Below are positions 13,258 to 14,747 of a DNA stretch of 14,747 nucleotides, in pieces. How positions within the stretch are numbered: the stretch's first letter is position 1; every line of letters starts with the position of its first letter. Both the position numbers and the translations under genes were made by a program. Source of the stretch: an uncultured Dialister sp. (GTDB lineage Bacteria > Bacillota > Negativicutes > Veillonellales > Dialisteraceae); contig CAKPUX010000050.1 in assembly GCA_934193095.1 (NCBI GenBank), forward strand, positions 1 through 14,747. Reading direction: 5' to 3'. The notes beneath the pieces were generated by a model, which saw only the letters and a list, made by a program, of their open reading frames with translations, was not told where the DNA came from and did no database searches.

Positions 13258-13315
13258 GCCCTTTTCCTACACTTTTCAAAACTCATCGCGCGAGTGACCG
13301 TGTTTCCTCTGCTAT
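13258..13315 (-). promoter_or_regulatory. Conserved leader block of the porin genes (copy 2)
   Basis: The counterpart of 8524-8584. Both begin GCCCTTTTCC on the plus strand and end in the nearly invariant 28-base core (13288-13315). Sequences between the block and the start codon are unrelated and of different length. Confidence 0.6.
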
Positions 13316-13358
13316 CGTTTGATTAGTATAGAAGCATAGGGACTTTTATGCTCGTCTT

Positions 13359-13388
13359 AATATAGCACATAATTATGCTCATATTCAA
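13359..13388 (-). promoter_or_regulatory. Predicted promoter of porin paralogue 2
   Basis: Minus strand: TTGAAT, 18 bases, TATATT, preceded by TGC (extended -10). The leader would be about 285 bases. It resembles the promoter at 6167-6195. Confidence 0.55.
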
Positions 13389-13456
13389 GTGGCTTTCTTT
13401 CATATTCTGTTATGAATTTAAAATCTCAAATTCATAGAATCAGCTGCTTTCCCTAC

Positions 13457-13600
13457 CGTCATTTCGAGCGCAGTCAAGAAATCTTCCTTGCACTTTGTTC
13501 TTTCTTGCTCCTTTCGCAGAAGGTTTCCCCTTTTCCGCTGTCTCACGTAGGACGCTATACCGGTGTGCAAGAAAGATCGAGGGCTTCGCTCGGGATGACG
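13457..13600. repeat. Foldback element with CGTCAT/ATGACG ends, copy 2
   Basis: Inverted arms of about 36 bp: CGTCATTTCGAGCGCAG...CTTGCAC against GTGCAAGAAAGATC...GCTCGGGATGACG. The middle has no coding potential. Similar CGTCAT-TCGAG ... CTCGGGATGACG repeats are familiar from intergenic DNA of other Firmicutes (from memory). A decayed copy is at 3895-4061. Confidence 0.65.
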
Positions 13601-13746
13601 TTGCGTGAATACCGTTCCCTCACACTTCCCATCTACTTTCCCTGTAATAACGATACGCGCGAAGCGCCATCAACATTCGCGGCACTTCTATTTTTTATGC
13701 GCCGCACCACACCCCTGAACCCGACAACCTGAACCCTAAACCCACA
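13601..13746 (-). repeat. Modular intergenic repeat, copy 4 (reversed)
   Basis: On the minus strand: GGGTTTAGGGTTCAGG and GGGTTCAGG motifs, GTGGT, then the hairpin GCGGCGC/GTGCCGC (13699-13705 and 13679-13685, one wobble pair) with an A/T-rich loop, and a degenerate tail. It lies just past the decarboxylase terminator, as copy 2 lies past the aldehyde dehydrogenase terminator. Confidence 0.7.
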
Positions 13747-13748
13747 AC

Positions 13749-13780
13749 AAAAAAGCCCCAGCCAAAGCTGGAGCTTTTTT
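13749..13780 (-). terminator. Intrinsic terminator of the decarboxylase beta-subunit gene
   Basis: AAAAAAGCCCCAGC and GCTGGAGCTTTTTT (13749-13762 and 13767-13780) pair with one mismatch around CAAA, thirteen bases past the stop, with a T-run on the minus strand. Confidence 0.85.
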
Positions 13781-13793
13781 GTGTCAGAAAGAC

Positions 13794-14747
13794 TTATTTG
13801 CCAAACTGTGCGAGCATGGTGCCTGCTGCTACTGCAGTACCAATAACGCCTGCTACGTTCGGGCCCATTGCCTGCATCAGCAGGTAGTTGGACGGGTTGT
13901 CTTTCAGGCCTACGACCTGAGATACACGGGCTGCCATCGGGACTGCAGATACGCCTGCGGAGCCGATCAGCGGGTTGACCTTGTTGCCGGATGCAATTCT
14001 CATGATCTGGCCAAAGAGGACGCCGCCTGCGGTGCCTGCTGCGAATGCGATCAGGCCGAGGCAGATGATCTCGATGGTCTGGATACGGAGGAATTTGTCG
14101 CCGGTCATGGTAAGACCTGTGCCGGTTGCCAGGAAGATGGTGACGATGTTGCAGAGTGCGTTCTGTGCGGTGTCGGACAGACGGCCGGTGACGCCGGATA
14201 CTTCAAACAGGTTGCCAAGGCAGAGGCAGCCCATCAGTGCTGCTACCGGTGGCAGAAGCAGGGATACGACGATGGATACTACGATCGGGAACATGACCTT
14301 TTCGAAGTGGGTGACAGGACGAAGGGTGGTCATTTTGATCTTACGCTGTTCTTTGGTGGTGCAGAGTTTCATGATCGGTGGCTGGATCAGCGGTACCAGG
14401 GACATGTAGGAGTATGCTGCTACTGCGATGGCGCCCAGCAGATGTGGAGCCAGTTTGGAAGTCAGGTAAATCGCGGTCGGGCCGTCAGCACCACCGATGA
14501 TGCCGATGGATGCTGCTTCCTGTACGTTGAAGCCGAGGATCATAGCGCCAGCAAGTGCTACGAATACGCCGATCTGAGCAGCTGCGCCCAGAAGTACGGT
14601 CTTCGGGTTTGCGATGAGCGGACCAAAGTCGGTCATTGCGCCTACGCCCATGAAGATCAGCGGCGGGAAGATTTCGTATTTGATACCGAAGCCGATGGCC
14701 ATCATAACGCCCATTTCGTCTTCGAACCCGGTGTTCGGGAAGTTAGC
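13794..14747 (-). CDS. Sodium-translocating decarboxylase beta subunit (OadB/MmdB/GcdB family), 5' end missing
   Basis: The visible 317 residues are the C-terminal part of the integral membrane subunit that couples decarboxylation of a carboxybiotin carrier to Na+ export. The frame runs off the window edge at 14747, so an in-frame ATG at 14714 is internal; with family length near 370-430 residues, roughly 55 or more are missing. Diagnostic motifs: GGADGPTAIY with the conserved intramembrane Asp, NPLIGSAGVSAVPMAARVSQ, and AMGPNVAGVIGTAVAAG at the end. Several hydrophobic helices are visible. The family serves oxaloacetate, methylmalonyl-CoA and glutaconyl-CoA decarboxylases; the partner subunits that decide this are outside the window. 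Methylmalonyl-CoA (succinate decarboxylation) is plausible for this lineage. Being last before a terminator, it is probably the end of its operon. Confidence 0.93.
   Translation of the reverse strand, partial: ANFPNTGFEDEMGVMMAIGFGIKYEIFPPLIFMGVGAMTDFGPLIANPKTVLLGAAAQIGVFVALAGAMILGFNVQEAASIGIIGGADGPTAIYLTSKLAPHLLGAIAVAAYSYMSLVPLIQPPIMKLCTTKEQRKIKMTTLRPVTHFEKVMFPIVVSIVVSLLLPPVAALMGCLCLGNLFEVSGVTGRLSDTAQNALCNIVTIFLATGTGLTMTGDKFLRIQTIEIICLGLIAFAAGTAGGVLFGQIMRIASGNKVNPLIGSAGVSAVPMAARVSQVVGLKDNPSNYLLMQAMGPNVAGVIGTAVAAGTMLAQFGK

Noticed and set aside
13412..13732. A 106-codon plus-strand frame in the gap before the decarboxylase gene
   Set aside because: It crosses the foldback element and the modular repeat and has no ribosome-binding site or family resemblance.

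Overview
The window looks like a chromosomal stretch from an anaerobic, diderm member of the Negativicutes. Dialister or a close relative is my best guess, but the genus is inferred. The clearest evidence is a pair of outer-membrane porins that each carry a signal peptide, one S-layer-homology (SLH) domain, a coiled coil and a beta-barrel, the OmpM architecture typical of this class. The metabolic genes agree: a ferredoxin-dependent 2-oxoacid oxidoreductase and the membrane subunit of a sodium-pumping decarboxylase. All large genes lie on the minus strand; one small gene is on the plus strand.

Layout, left to right: (1) a hairpin-rich composite repeat (76-325); (2) a two-gene operon, fused gamma-alpha subunit then beta subunit of a KorAB-type 2-oxoacid:ferredoxin oxidoreductase (2946 to 330, minus); (3) a repeat-rich interval holding a 93-residue uncharacterised gene (3495-3776, plus) between two 49-bp direct repeats; (4) an NAD(P)-dependent aldehyde dehydrogenase (5700 to 4219, minus) whose best promoter lies about 460 bases upstream, across a structured leader and repeat arrays; (5) a RelB/DinJ-YoeB toxin-antitoxin locus (7120 to 6421, minus) split by a 161-bp palindromic element; (6) two OmpM-like porins (8473 to 7244 and 13068 to 11827, minus) bracketing an AlbA_2/GHKL-type ATP-binding regulator (10286 to 8838) and an AAA_14/DUF4143 ATPase (11700 to 10477), both with palindromes at their 5' ends; (7) another repeat-rich interval and the 3' part of a sodium-translocating decarboxylase beta subunit (14747 to 13794, minus, cut by the window edge).

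Functionally, the window combines fermentative energy metabolism (2-oxoacid/acyl-CoA interconversion with ferredoxin, aldehyde oxidation, decarboxylation-driven sodium export), envelope tethering and permeability (OmpM porins), and accessory genes (toxin-antitoxin and two ATP-binding proteins).

The least ordinary content is between genes. At least four copies of a modular repeat (GGTTCA-type arrays plus a GCGGCGC/GCGCCGC hairpin), two arrays of degenerate heptamers, two foldback elements with CGTCA/TGACG ends, and two copies of a GGGAAAC-ended palindromic element fill almost every large gap. The single most interesting event is insertion of the 161-bp element into the antitoxin stop/toxin start overlap: the remains of an ancestral ATGA overlap are still readable. 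Gene families are assigned from residues recognised by eye; no search was run.
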